Source: Melanocharis versteri (lineage: Eukaryota; Chordata; Aves; Passeriformes; Melanocharitidae). From it: a stretch of DNA of 64,000 nucleotides. The position numbers and the translations under genes are program-made. Position 1 is the stretch's first letter. Each line of letters starts with the position of its first letter. The notes beneath the pieces were generated by a model, which ran no database searches, was not told the origin of the DNA, and saw nothing but the letters and a program-made list of their open reading frames with translations. The stretch covers positions 315,373-379,372 of the forward strand of contig VZTG01006671.1 in assembly GCA_013397845.1 (NCBI GenBank), read 5' to 3'. Below are positions 33,990-46,270 of the stretch, piece after piece.

Positions 33990-34850
33990 TTTTTGTAATA
34001 TACACCCTCAGCTTCTCATATTGCAATTTGTGTTGCACCTTTTTTAAAATTTTCTCTCTTTCTCTGAAGTGTTTTTCTCCATGACCACTGTAACCTCCCT
34101 GCACACAGCTGTTGGACGTGTAGGCTCCCCCTCTGCCTCCTCTCCACCAGGCTGCACAAGCCCTGCTCCTGTGCCCTGGCTTTTTCCCCCAGCTGGCAAT
34201 GAACTGCTGCATCATCGATTGCCACGCTCTGGGTCCAGCTGTCCAGCCCGTTTTCCACCCACACAATGATCCATTTGTCCAGTCCATGCTTCCTCAGATT
34301 GCAGACACACAACCATAGGAAACAAGGTCAGAAACCTTCCTGAAAGCACAGTATAGCACAGCAGTGCTCTCACCTCGTCTCCACAGCCAGTCATCTCATC
34401 ACACAAGGCAATCAAATTGATCTGCTCTAGGTAGATCTGTGTTGGCTGTTCCCTATTTATCTTCCAGAACTTCTCCTGTGTGAAAATGGACTCCAGCCTT
34501 CGTGTTCCATGGTCCTTCCAGGGATGTAGGGAACCCTGAAATCCTTTTCCCACGTTTCTGATAGATAGATCAGCTTTTTCCTGTCATTAAGGACTTGTCT
34601 TGATCACCGTGACCTTTTGCAGGTATGAAGCACTGGTCTGACAGTCACATCATCCATCTGCTTCAGTACCCTGAGGTGAAACCCATCCATCTCCAAGGAT
34701 TTAAATCCTGTGTTGTCTCTAACTTGTTGCTCCTCCACTGTTGGCCGTCCCTTTCTTTCCCAAGCAATTCTGGTTTGTGCAGAGGCCTAGGAGTAAGATT
34801 TACTGGTGAAGACAGAGGGGAAAAAAAGGATATTTAGTACTTCAGATTTT
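33990..34850 (-). mobile_element. CR1 LINE fragment, reverse-transcriptase region
   Basis: This is the clearest transposon in the window. On the minus strand, NLIALCDEMTG (34386-34418) is followed in a different frame by LRKHGLDKWIIVWVEN (34250-34297) and DSWTQSVAI. Both are characteristic parts of the CR1 ORF2 reverse transcriptase, on either side of where the catalytic region falls. Upstream in element sense, the plus-strand words GTCATTAAGGACTTGTC, ACCCTGAGGTGAAACCCATC and GTGAAGACAGAGG (to about 34.85 kb) also fit the reverse complement of CR1. Frameshifts separate the blocks, so it is a dead pseudogene copy. Neither the 5' end nor the 3' end of the element is present. The left boundary, beyond about 34.2 kb, is uncertain. 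Confidence 0.85.
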
Positions 34851-37230
34851 TTCAAACTGAAAGTGGTGGCTGTCAGGAGGCTGTCTGCCACACAAATGAC
34901 AAATTTTCCATTTGAACTGGTTAATGGGACTGCAGGGTAAGATGTTGTAATCATCCAGAGCTCAGTGTGAGACAGGATTTGCTTTGCTCAATATCTGAGT
35001 TCTGGCAGGTCAGTTTCATACAGTGGGAACCCAAGGGAGGATGAATTCTCTCTGCAACTTTGATATGCTTGTATCTGTTCTTATTTTCATGGATATTTTG
35101 GGCAGTAAGCCCCTTATCTCCAGCTATGTGAACAGTTTTCTAAACATCTGTCAGCAGCACCCGTGCCCATCTTGCTAATTTGGAGTGCCAACCCTACTGA
35201 ATCTGTATCTCACTACTGAAAACGCAATGTGATTTAAACTGTGACGTGCCTCGCTTTGTTCTGTAAACTTTATTTGCAAGGCAATCTTCAGCCATAGGAA
35301 GAAACCCATTTCCAGAAGGAAAACATTAGTGATGGGTGCAGTTGTGAGGGGTGGGGGTCGGGGCTGGGACTGAGCTGGGCCCTGGAGGTCAGATGGTTAT
35401 CGGAACCAGCTGAGCTTGAAAAACCCAGAGAACAAATAGGTCTCTGGCATTCAGGCACTACATTAAATAGGATTTGTGGTACTTTCTGCTTCAAGCTGTG
35501 CCAAGAATAGCATGAGTAGCCTTTCTTGTTGGAAACTGGCACATCTGGTCCCAGTCCTAGCTGGAACCACTGGGGCACGAAAAAATATGCTGCATTACTA
35601 TTATTTGTTTTGAAACCTTTACTGCAGGATTCAACCTAGGCTGGATATTCGTAGCGTTACGTGATCTCTCTTGTCTTTCTCAAGCTCGGCACTCTGCAGC
35701 AGAGTAGCTCAAGCGTCACAAAGCACTGATCATCAGGGAAAAATGGGATCTGCTCCTGCTCTGCTCCTGGGCTCTGTTCCCCCAGAGTCCCTGGGACACC
35801 AATCTTTCTAAAGTAACACAACATCCTTGCACAGAGGAAGAGTTAATTTAGCCAAACTATGGAAGGAGAAAGGGTGGAAAAATGAATTTGTTTGGTGGGG
35901 CAGCCTGATGACAGCAATGGGAGGGGAACTTGGGTCTGCACTGGCCCTTTTTGGGTCCTTATTTCCAGGCCAGCTTCCCCCTTACTGGCTCATACCACCC
36001 ACCACACTGGGAGGGAAGGCAGGAACAAGAGAAGTGGGTGGATTTAATCCACTATTTCAAAGATGTTGCTTCTGGGTTTGCAGATGGTGGCAGCAGATGA
36101 CAGAAACAAGCTTGTTTTTCCTCTGATCATTTCTTTCATCCCTAATAAAAAAAAAAAATCTTAAAACAAAGAGGCCCTACTAGAAATGTGGAGTTTTCTC
36201 CATCTCTGTTTTTTTCTACGAGAAGTAGGTAACCAGGGAAAAAGAGAATAAATTATTTCAGGAGTATATTTTCCAAATATCTCAATGATGGCCCATTTTT
36301 CATAAATCCTATCATTCCTCCAGCTACAGGCTGATGCAAGGCATGACATGGAGGGATGGCTTTTCTCATCCCTGTCTGCAGCTTTCTCCTCTTGGTGGCT
36401 GTTTCTGAGCTTGGATTTGCCAGCGGCTCCTGCTCCTTTCTCCCAAGGGGACAGAGAAAGTGACATGGAGTCCCCAGCCAAGAGCAGGCTGGTTAATCCA
36501 GACAACATCCAGCCAGGAAGGCAAAATGTGGCAGGGTGGACAATCAGGCTGTGCTGGACCCAAATGTGGTTTCCAGCCCTGAGCTGACCCAAGAGCATCG
36601 GCTGAGCTCCTGGTGCCAAGAGCACCATGCACTGTCTTGGAAAACTTCCTGATGTTTCAATCCAGTCCTGTTCAGCAGGACCAGCTTGGAGTTCAGAGAA
36701 GGAACTTCAGGACCTGCTTCCGTGAATTTCAGCATGACATTTATTTCCCTAAGTTCTGATTAAACAGTGAAAAGGTAAAGGAAAATTCAGCCATCAGATA
36801 TTTTCTTGTCTTGTTGCTCTTTGAGCTCAGTTTGCTTTTAGACTCTGCGCTTCTGAATTAGACAGCTGTACTGCCAGGAAGGAAGAACCACCTTCTCTCT
36901 TTTTTTTTTTTTAGGAAGGATACAACAGGTGTGATTCCCAGAAGTGGCTCTCCTTACATGATTCATACGCTTCAGCAACACCTCGTCCTCCTGCATTCTC
37001 AGTTTTCCACTGCGTGTTCCTGGTGGGATGATTTGTGCTGATGTTAGCTCAACAGGCTTTACGGGTCCCCTGGTTACAGCCTAATAAGTGGGGTGTAATT
37101 ATTAAAGGAAAAAACAAAACCATACCAAACCCATCAGGGCATTTCTTAAAATAATATGAATTGCCCATTCAGCTGTTCACACTCTGCAAAGTAGAACCCA
37201 GACCCCTTCTCAAGCTGAAATCCTTCTCGA
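34851..37230. other. Unique non-coding sequence
   Basis: No gene is recognised. It holds a G-quadruplex candidate at 35.35 kb, a poly-A tract near 36.15 kb and a polypyrimidine tract ending in AG near 36.91 kb. That last site resembles a splice acceptor but is followed by no recognisable exon. Confidence 0.5.
35348..35368 (+). other. G-quadruplex-forming candidate
   Basis: G runs GGGG, GGGGG, GGGG and GGG are separated by T, TC and CT, a compact four-run arrangement on the plus strand with very short loops, which favours a stable parallel quadruplex. No gene context is visible. Confidence 0.65.
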
Positions 37231-37234
37231 AGCC

Positions 37235-37290
37235 TGGATCCCATTGAGAATTTAGGACTGGATTCTCATTTATGCTGAGGTCTCTTGAGC
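37235..37290. repeat. Possible ancient amniote repeat fragment
   Basis: The words GATCCCATTGAGAA and GGACTGGATTCTCATTTATG recall a palindromic old amniote repeat that contains 'gattctcatttacac' and 'attgacttcaatgg' segments. I cannot name the family with certainty and the match is short. Chance similarity remains possible. Confidence 0.3.
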
Positions 37291-37856
37291 CAACAAGTAC
37301 AGGATGTAAATTATTTTTACTCTCACTTTCACATGAGAATTAGGCCTTTAGAGTCAACTTGAGTTACCTTGTGCTGGCTGCAGCAGTCACACATGACCAC
37401 CTGTTGTTTCTTGGTTGAGCTCAGCAGTATTTAGGTTTTTTTGGCAGGAATGCTTCCTTTTCTGCGTGTTTTCATAGCCCTGGCCACTAGGTGCTACTGC
37501 AACACAGATGCAGCGATGGTTAAATGGAGCCAGCCAAAATCGTGGCCCTGGGAGCTCAGCATGGAGCTCTGGATGTTTCTGTACCACTGGTGATGCCCAT
37601 TCCGAGCTGCTGAGGGGATGGCCTGGTGAGCCTTGGGAATGGTAGAGGAGTATTGGGTGCTGTGGTGAGGCTCAAACAGCCTCTCCCAGGAATGGAACCC
37701 CAGAGAAAAGGGTTTGGAGGAGGGGCTGCACTTCCTGCAGCTCAGGATGAAATATGGGAGAGCACTGACTGCACATGGGAATGATGCTTTTGGCCACCAG
37801 CTGCTGGTGGAAGACCTAAAACTAAAGGTAAGTGGTGAAGTACTGCTTCATTAAAA
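37291..37856. other. Unique non-coding sequence
   Basis: Nothing recognised. It is mixed-composition sequence leading up to the 3' end of the minus-strand CR1. Confidence 0.5.
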
Positions 37857-37995
37857 GAGTCATTGATTGAAAGGGACATCGAAATTCATCTCATTCTGAG
37901 CAGGGACACCTTCCACTGTCCCAGGTTGCTCCAAGCCCTGTCCAACCTTGAACACTTCCAGGGATGGGGGCTCCACAGCTTCTCTGGTGAGGCAC
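37857..37995 (-). mobile_element. CR1 LINE 3' end fragment
   Basis: The plus strand reads GTCATTGATTGAAAGGGACA, then CAGGGACACCTTCCACTGTC, CCAGGTTGCTCCAAGCCCTG, and CCTTGAACACTTCCAGGGAT. This is the reverse complement of the CR1 3' untranslated region and terminus. The element's 3' end is therefore at the left and the copy is severely 5'-truncated, the normal product of CR1 retrotransposition. It is the least diverged CR1 piece here and so probably the youngest. Similarity fades after the TTCTCTGGTGAGGC stretch. Confidence 0.9.
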
Positions 37996-40900
37996 GGCAA
38001 CTGCGAGTTCACACTTCCTTCCTCTCAAATGGTTCATTCACAGTTGTGAATAATAGAGTTTAGGACTAAAATGAAAGCTTGGACCTTCTAGGGTGACATC
38101 CTCAGTGTAGTAGATACCAGATTTCAGTGGTGAACATGGTATGGAAGCCAGCTCATGGTGTGTTGGCAAAAGGATCACTTCCAAAAAAGCTTCTTCTCAG
38201 CCGTTAGACATAAGGAGAGGAACACCACCTATTTTCCATGGTTATTTGTGCTCCATTTCTAGCCCAGTTCATGCCTTCCCACTTGTTTGAATTCACCTTG
38301 GAGCATGGAAGAGGTTCTTCTCATATACGTACAACCAGCAATCAAACACAGAACAAAAATATATGTGAGAGATCCGCTCTGTATTCTTTCACTGCAGTTT
38401 CTTTCTGGTTTATATTTTGGGCTTTTTTTTTTTTCCTGGAAAAAACGGAATCCTTAATAAAATGGAATTTGTAATTAAAGCAACAAAACAAAACTTGTTC
38501 TTTTAAAACTCAAAAGTGAAAAATCTGGTTTTAGGAAAACTGTGTTCCTTAGGCTGGCTTCATTTGATATCTTCTATCCCCAGCATGATGCTGTCTTTCA
38601 TAAGACTTAATTTGTGTAATAGAAACCAGCAATAAAGGCAGCAAATGTTCCCTTTGCCCTGTTGCTAACTTCGATTCATCTGGGCTGACTTCAGCACCTC
38701 CGAGGAGGCAGCAGAGGGACAGTTTGTACAACTCGGCCTTAGAACAAATATATTAAACGGAGACAGAGACTCCTCATTCTCACGGGCTCTGATTTGCCCC
38801 CCTGAGCAGTTTTCTTGCTGCAGCACAGCCCAAGGACCCGCAGGTCTCACGGGCTCCTGTCCCAGCTCAGCCCCGGCGCTTCCCCCGTTCACACCATCGC
38901 AGTCTGGGCTCTGGACACTGAGATCTTTGTGTGATTTTTTTTTTCAGGGTGAATGGGCCATCTGCCAAGAAGGTCGAGCAGAGCTCTGTGCATTTGGTAG
39001 TTCTGAATAATTCTGCTGCTGTCTTCTGTAAAATAAGTGAGAATGCGGAGATTTCTGTTGGTATCCTCTAATGCTCTGATAGTTTTACTCTTGGCTTCTA
39101 GGAAAACAACAAACAATCTTTATCTATTGAGCTTGTAAATTTTGATTACTCTTGACATGGTCTACTGTTCTATGCTGTTTTAATTATTCCCCTGCCTTGT
39201 CTCCAGTTGGACTGGGAATTCAGAGCTGATTTAGCTTCTCATGCATGTAATGCAACTTAAAGAAAAGCATTTTCACTAGAGAGCTTCGACATTGTTTGGT
39301 CCTTGTTTTACTGCTAAACGTTGCCTGTCTTTAGTTGAATGCAGGATACAGGCTAGAGCAAATATTTGTGAACAATGTCTTAGTATTTTTTATTATTTTT
39401 CAGCTGCTGCTTAAGAAGCTTGGCCTTTCCATGTTGAGTCCATGCAGAATTGGAGCATCCTTGCTCCAGCTGGTGCCCTCCTCCAACACGGTGTATTCCA
39501 CAAAAAATGACATGACCAGTCAGGGGCCACTGCAGATCTGCACAAGGTGATTTATCCTGTGCTGCCAGTGGGGTTTGAAAGCCAAATCCAGAAATCAGCT
39601 CTTCCAAAAATGCTGTGCTGGGTGCTGAATGCAGGTAGTGCTGGGCCGTGAGGGGGATAGGCATGGCTGGCACTTAGTTGCCCTTCTAGGAAGGTTGCTA
39701 CTACTTGATTTGATCTGTTTTAAGGCCAAAAGAGCATTTTTTCCCCCTTTATGCTGTCTTTCAAGGACTTGCAGATTTTCTAGTTCACAGGATGACCTTT
39801 GGTGCTGATAATCACTCCAGGACAGAAATCACTATCTTTTCAGGCATATATCCAAAATTTCTGCTCAGCAGCATATACTCAAATGAGAGTTTGCTAAGGA
39901 ACAAACTCTCCATCCAAGCAATAAATACCTGAGATGCTGCTGTGTTTGCTTCAGCCAAATGCTGAGCTCAAACCTCATCCCAACCTGGTGTTTAAAACAG
40001 CTCCCCAAACCTGGCATTTTCATTCTGGTTGGAAAGAGCTATTAAGAGAGCTGAAAGAAATAACTCTTTGGAAGCTCTTTTAATGGAGGTTGAGGGAGGA
40101 GAGAAGTTTGGCAATGCAAGATAAGCAGTGATATTACAAAATTGTAAAGCTGTCTCCTACTGAAACCATGCTAAATGATTTGGAACACTCTGAGACAAGA
40201 AATGTGCACCATCAGCAGTAATGAGTTCGAGAGAGAGTTTGGCCAACACCAAAAATTTTAGATTTGGATCGGGACTAATTTGCCTTCCAATTTTGCATGT
40301 TTTCCCTGTACTCAAATGGTGCTCTTTTGAAGGCACTAAACCAGACCATTTAATTCCCATTGCACCAGTAAAACCTCTGCCTGGACACTTCCCCACACAC
40401 AGCAAAGTGCCCTGTTTGTTTTCCAGTGTCACCTTTCGGCCACACAGAGTGATTCTGTTGTAAATAATAATATCAGGATATAATTTGTCCGCGTGCCACA
40501 TCGCTGTTGTTGCTTGAATACTACTTTGGAAGGAAAGAGTTTAGAAGAACCATTCAATTGGGGCTCTTTCAGGCTTGGATAGTTGAAAAACAGCAAGACT
40601 TAAAATACTCTGTCAGACCATTTGGTATATTGCAGTAGACTGGCTGGTGAGCGTGTGTGTCACCATCTTCTCTGAGACAGGATGTGACATGAATCTTGTA
40701 GTGCCAAACCTTACAAGATATTTTTCTTCAATTCAAGTGATGGATCGTGCTTTTAGGATCTGACTGCAGGGCTTAACGTAGTGACAACATGTCATTTTTC
40801 ATGGTCATAAAGTGGTTACAATAGATCTGAAGTGTTGTGAACCGCAAATAGTTAGGAGCAAATTTTATCTGCTACTCAAAGTTCCATGTAGATTGCTACA

Positions 40901-42110
40901 TCTTTCCTTTAAACAATTGTTATTGTGCTTTTTGTGCAAACATTTGCTTATGAGCTGAGCCTGGAGGTTACGAGTTCAGAGCTTTCGCTGGACAAGAAAA
41001 TGGTCTTGATTGATGGTTGACATTGGGTCCTCCAAACCTTTGGGAATGTTGATCTCCAGCAGCTCTTTCTTTACATGATCACATTCTTTCCACCTCCTTG
41101 TCTTTTCTCTGTGTCAGAGCACCCTATTTTGCTTCTGTAGTGGTCATGTACCCCTCGAGGCTCCTGCTGTGGGCCAAACCAGCCCCTCGCACCCACCTTG
41201 TCCCCAGTCCAGGCCTTCTGTCCTGAAGGTGGCACAGCCATCATAGGCACCCCACCAGGAGATGCCAGACCTGAGCAAATACATCCACCGGAATTACATT
41301 TATTGCCACGGCAGGCAGGCACTGAACACAGACCTCTCTAAAGGATTCTTACTGAGGTAACTGTTTAAAAACATATTTATCTACACAAAAAAAATGTCTT
41401 ACTGAAACAGTCATCTTATTTCTACAGAACTCACCAGCCCAGGAGCAGAACTGCCCACCTTCACCTCCACTGCTTCCAGAGGCAGCCAGTGTCCAGGACC
41501 ATCCAGGAGCACCTCCAAGTTGTACAGTTCACAATTTTCTACCAAAGGTAAGCAACCTTCCTGGAACCACCAGAATTGCAAGTTGCAGAGAGGTGATTGC
41601 CTCTGTGGGATGCCAGTGGGATGGTCCAGAATGAGTAAGTGTCATCTGCATTTTTAACTTGTTTGGATAATCCTGAATCCTTGCTGCCTCTGATAAAGGA
41701 AGGATGAGTGTATCCTGAAAGTGCGTGGAGGGCTGTGCTGCAAACCAGCCCCTGCAACAGTTGGTGCTTGTATTTGGCCTTTGATGTTTATCAGTAGCAG
41801 TGAAAACATCAACACATGTGCTCTCTTTTTGTGTCCACTGCTTTGAGGTAGGGCTGCCTTGGCTTTGGCCACAATGCTCTCTTTTGTTTCCCTTGGTTCT
41901 TTCTTTCCTCTTCTGCTTTGACACCTCAGTCTTTGTCTGCTAATTTGTTCTATTTCTGGCACTGGATAACTCTCTGGGCCAATGCCTTTTAAGAGCCTCT
42001 GGAGCAGGACACAGGAAAAGAGCCAAAGCTGGAGAAAGGCTTGGAAGACACACTCAGCAAAGCACACAGGTGCAGCCGTGGGCAAGAGCTGGTCCAAAGG
42101 AATAGGAGTC
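37996..42110. other. Unique non-coding sequence
   Basis: No gene is recognised. The block is mostly AT-rich and repeat-poor apart from short A and T homopolymers. It includes the candidate conserved element at about 40.8-41.0 kb. Open frames reach about 130 codons (for example minus 41529-41924) and show no domain. Confidence 0.55.
40800..41010. promoter_or_regulatory. Candidate conserved non-coding element (SOX/RUNX-like motifs)
   Basis: A repeat-free AT-rich stretch with clustered motif-like words. These are a RUNX-type core (AACCGCA, 40840-40846) and overlapping SOX-type cores in AACAATTGTTATTGTG (40912-40927), which reads as AACAAT, ATTGTT and ATTGTG. This is motif reading only; such words occur by chance. 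No conservation data are available here. Confidence 0.2.
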
Positions 42111-42114
42111 AGCT

Positions 42115-42328
42115 TTCATCCTGAAGTTTGTACTCACTGCCTCTACTGCTGAGTAATTCCAGTTCCAGCCTGGGAAGGCTGTGTTATTTGTCCTTCAGGA
42201 GCTGTGCTGGGCAGTGACTGTAGTCTGCTCCTCCTCACCACCCAACTTAAAACTGTGGTCAAACTATGGTTGGACTCGGTGATCTCAGAGCTCTGTTCCA
42301 GCCTCAATGATCCTATGGTTCTGAATGT
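42115..42328 (+). mobile_element. CR1 LINE 3' end fragment
   Basis: From about 42268, GGTTGGACTCGGTGATCTCA is followed by GAGCTCTGTTCCAGCCTCAA and TGATCCTATGGTTCTG, the sense-strand CR1 3' terminus that ends in short ATTCTATG-like repeats. The region just upstream is more diverged and its left boundary is a guess. The orientation is opposite to the copy at 37.9 kb. 5'-truncated and non-coding. Confidence 0.85.
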
Positions 42329-45300
42329 TGATGTGATAGAAGGTATTGCTCTTTATAGACAACAAGTTGTGTAGGGTGATTAGGAAGTTGCTTAAGGTTC
42401 AATCCCTTTCACTTCCTCAGGTCTTTGAAATATGGAAATATATGATGTTAAAAACCTCATACATCATGGCTTAGTTTTCTTAGGTGGTCTGTTCTCCCCC
42501 TGAGAGCCTTGGGGATTGTCCCACACAAAGCTGCCTGACCTTCTTGTGATGACAGCACTCAAACATGACCATTCCTTGCTTCACTGCCCAGTGCAGAAAC
42601 ATCTCTTTCCAGAAAGGGTTCAGGATGTTCCGTGTTTAGCGTGATTGGGTGCACACTGGCAGTGTTAAAAGTCATACATCCTCCTGATCCAGTGAGGACA
42701 CCTCTGAAGGGTCCTTGTGGAAAACTGAGGAGTTTCTGTGTGATTTCACACAGGCTTATCCCCATTGTAGATGCCTTAAATCCATCCAGCTCGTGCCTTT
42801 TACGAGTCCTCAACAGATGAGTGAGCCTGGTGCTTGTGCAAAAGAAGAGCTTGTTTGTTTTACCCCCACGTTTCAGAGATTTGCATCATGCTTCACATAA
42901 TTTTGATGATTTCTCGTTCCCCAACCCAAGCTGCTATCCAAGCATTCTGTGCAGCTCCACACTGCTCATCTGGGAGAAGGAAAGAAACCTGAGCAAGGCT
43001 TTTACAGGCCAGGGCAGAGTGATGAAAAACTGTAATGTGACAGCGTTGTATCAGCTCAATTTGAAATGATTCAAAGCTCCTCCTCTCCTTGGGAACTCAC
43101 AGACCACCACCCCTACATGGCAGCTCCTAAATATCAGCTGGAGGCCTCTGCATGTTGCCAGCCAAATTTACGGGCATGTCTTTGAATCCCAAAGTGGTGG
43201 CCTGTCCATCCAATGTGGCAGGAGCAGAAAGCCCCTCTATCTGTCCTGTGCATGGGGTTTATTTCAAAAAAAAGCTCCCTGAAATCCATTGGCAAGTCAC
43301 CTTTGCATCAGGGCCATTGTAAAAAACGAAGTTTGTGAGTGGATCAAAAAATTGTTTTGAACCTTTTCTGCCATTTTAAAGCCAAATTCTGCAGCATCCT
43401 CAACCGCTTGCCTTGTACAAACCCCCGTACTGAGAAAAGTGAACAAATTAGAAGACACAGTGTTTGTGTAGCAGCAGAGAGAAACCTGAGTGCATTTCAG
43501 GAGCTGAATGTTCTTATCCTGCATCCAACAAACGGGCAGGAAATATATTCCATCTGTGTGTTTCATTGTTAAAAGAGATTTTCCCAATCACAGTATCTTT
43601 ATCTTCCAAACTGTAAATACCCCAGGTTTTACTCAAAAGCGTTGAGTAAAACTCGGCTGTGCAGCCTCTTCAGTGAGAAATGTGAACATCCCTGCTCGTC
43701 CCTTTCAGCTGTGACACCATATAAATGATAGAAATACTGCAAAATTGCTCTTCCCTCTCCCTCCTGCTCTCCCCCACCTACCCACCCCCTTGGCACGTGG
43801 AAAGTTTTCTCTGCACAGATGCAGCCAGCTGGTTTGGACTCTAACAGCAGTGAGTGGGGTAAGAAGGCAAAACCTCCAAAATCAAAGATTCTAGGGCATT
43901 GTGCAGCCAGCTGAAATGAGCAGTCATTTTCAACCCGCCTGAAAAAGCCCAGGGTGTGGAAGCAGTAGAGTGAATTACCCCTTATTGTGGGCAAAAATAA
44001 TGAGTTTTCATTTTACCCTTGCTAGGGAAGGCAGCAACTGCAGCAGCCTTTCTTCTACTTGTGACAAGAAGTGAAATACACATGTGACGGGGAAACAAAT
44101 TAATTGTGAGGGTCCTAATTAAAATCACTGGGAGAGGTATTGCATTACAGTGCAAAGAAACAGATGAATATGACCTTTCTGTGAACTTCTCAACCCTACT
44201 AGAAACATAAATTTGAAGTCTCCTGGCGGAAAAGTGTTCTGGCACTGAACTGGTGTCTACAATCAGGATTTTGTCTGCAGGTATCAATGCACAAAATCTC
44301 TGCCTCGTGGAGCTCTGAGTCCCCTGAGGCTCCTTATGTTTTGCCTTCGTTTGTTATAGTCCGTGTCAGAGGGTTTCTGTGGCCTGGCCTGGCTCTGGCT
44401 GCTCCCTTCTCCTCCCAGCCTCCAGCATTTCCTTAAAATACAAGGAAAATCTGCACGGAGGTGCTGAGAAAGGCCACGGTAACCAGAGCAGAACGGAAAG
44501 CTGCGTCCTGCAGAAACGTTTGCTGGAGATAAATAACTTTTGTCTGCTACCAATTGTCACAAACAGTTAAGGCAAGCAATTTATGGCTGCGTGGCTCCCA
44601 TTTACCCCGCTGGATTTCCATCTCTGACTCCTACCTGGCACATTGCACTGATTCCTCCTGATTTTTAACTTGGGGCAGGGCAAGATGAGCATTATGAAAC
44701 AGATACACTCCTTTTCTTTAAAGGACTGATTTTTGGTTGGTTTTTTTTTTTTTCTGCTCCCTCATCATTAAGCAAATGCTTTTGCTGAGTGACAGCTGTT
44801 TCTGCTCAGAAACGGGACACAAAGTTTGGCTTTGTTTTAATCCTGGGATGTTTATCACAGCACTTTGAAGCGTACACCCTTCATTTTCCCCTTCTCTATC
44901 TCTCCAAAGCTTTGGGGTTGAGAAGAAGCAGGAAGAGGAAGGGTTTTCAAAGGGATGTTTTGCTGTTAAAAGTTCAGCGTTGCTCTCATATGTGATTTTC
45001 CTGGTTGGCAGTTTTACGGCTAAAACCTCTGTTTTAAAACTGGTGCGCACTGGTGATATCATGAACATGCCACATGGTGTCTGATGGCTTTCAGTGACAG
45101 CAGATTTATAGCATTTTCCCTCATAAAAATCCTCTCCTCTGCCAAAAGAGGTCCAGCTGGAGTTATGAAATCACTAAATGGACCCTGCTGCAGTGAGGAA
45201 GTTTGGCCTTTCCAGGCCCCTCCATCTGTTGTGTGCAGTGCACATCACAGCCTGGTACTCTGGGAATCACAGCATCCATGGGGTACCCTCGGGAAGGCTC

Positions 45301-46170
45301 CTTATTCCTGTGGAGACACGGGATCTGAGAGCATTTGGGGGCTGCGTGTGCAGCTTTGCAATTACTGGGAAGTTCATCTTATTCCATTGTTACCAAGTTT
45401 TATTAAAGTCAGTGCACAAAATACTGGTAGAAGGGCCAAAAATCCCCCCACCCCCAACTGTGAGATGCTGCACCCCTGAAATTTGAGTGCCTCCAAACAG
45501 ACCTAATCCCTTCCTGAGTGCTTGGGAAGCGGTTAGTGGAGCTTGGATGTCACCCCAAAGAGATCTTAGTTAATAATTCTTTCACAAGGAAATGTGTTCT
45601 GAATCTGCTGTGACTCTCCGACCACTAATGGCTTTCGTGTTGCTCCCTGTGAAATTCATAGGCAATTAGGGGAATGGAGACAGATCTGATAGCTAATTGC
45701 TGCAAAAATCATCCTCTGAATGGTTGAAAACCAGAATTCCTCAGCTGAAGTCCACAAATGTCTTCATGCAAACTGAAGAGGTCCCCCAGTGGCGCCTGTG
45801 TGGTGAGGATTTGGGGATCCTGGAGCAGTGTGGGGGGTTTGGAGGAACTGGAACTAGCAGAGGCAGCATGGATTTCCCATCACTCCAGAGACCCTGCGCT
45901 ACCCATCCAAAGGCACCACTGGCTCTCCTGGCCACGGGGCATTTGCAGAGTTTGTTGGAGGTTTACTCTCAACTCTATTGCCTTTGGGGAACAACTGTGC
46001 CATGAAGAGAGTGGAAGGGATGTATTTGCACAGGATTAGAGGACAGCTTCATATCCAGCTCCCTTGGAATTCCCATTCTGTGTACCAGTTCAAGACTAGA
46101 AAGTCCAGCTCCTTGCTTGCTTTAGTTTTTGGGGTTGTGAGGACAGTATTGTTTGAAAGGCATCACTGAA
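42329..46170. other. Unique non-coding sequence
   Basis: No gene is recognised. It contains a poly-T tract near 44.74 kb and a C-rich stretch at 43.75-43.79 kb that might form a minus-strand quadruplex with long loops. Open frames are below about 135 codons and overlap in antisense. Confidence 0.55.
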
Positions 46171-46171
46171 A

Positions 46172-46270
46172 AGATATCTATATATATTGATCTTTATATA
46201 TATGTACACACACATTTTATATACATTTTATATATATATACACACACACACGTTATATACATTTAAAAAA
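46172..46270. repeat. Compound TA/CA microsatellite
   Basis: Runs of TATA and ACACAC alternate (TATATATATACACACACACA type), with two internal TTTTATATACATTTTATA segments and a terminal A run. The duplicated 'cacattttatatacatttta' phrase suggests internal expansion. Likely polymorphic. Confidence 0.9.

Noticed and set aside
36899..36930. Strong acceptor-like poly-T tract followed by AG and a nearby ACAG/GTG donor-like site
   Set aside because: It would define a micro-exon of about 15 bases with no supporting context. Poly-T tracts are common here.
43753..43788. C-rich stretch as a minus-strand G-quadruplex
   Set aside because: One loop would be about nine bases and the runs are irregular. 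Weaker than the two listed candidates.
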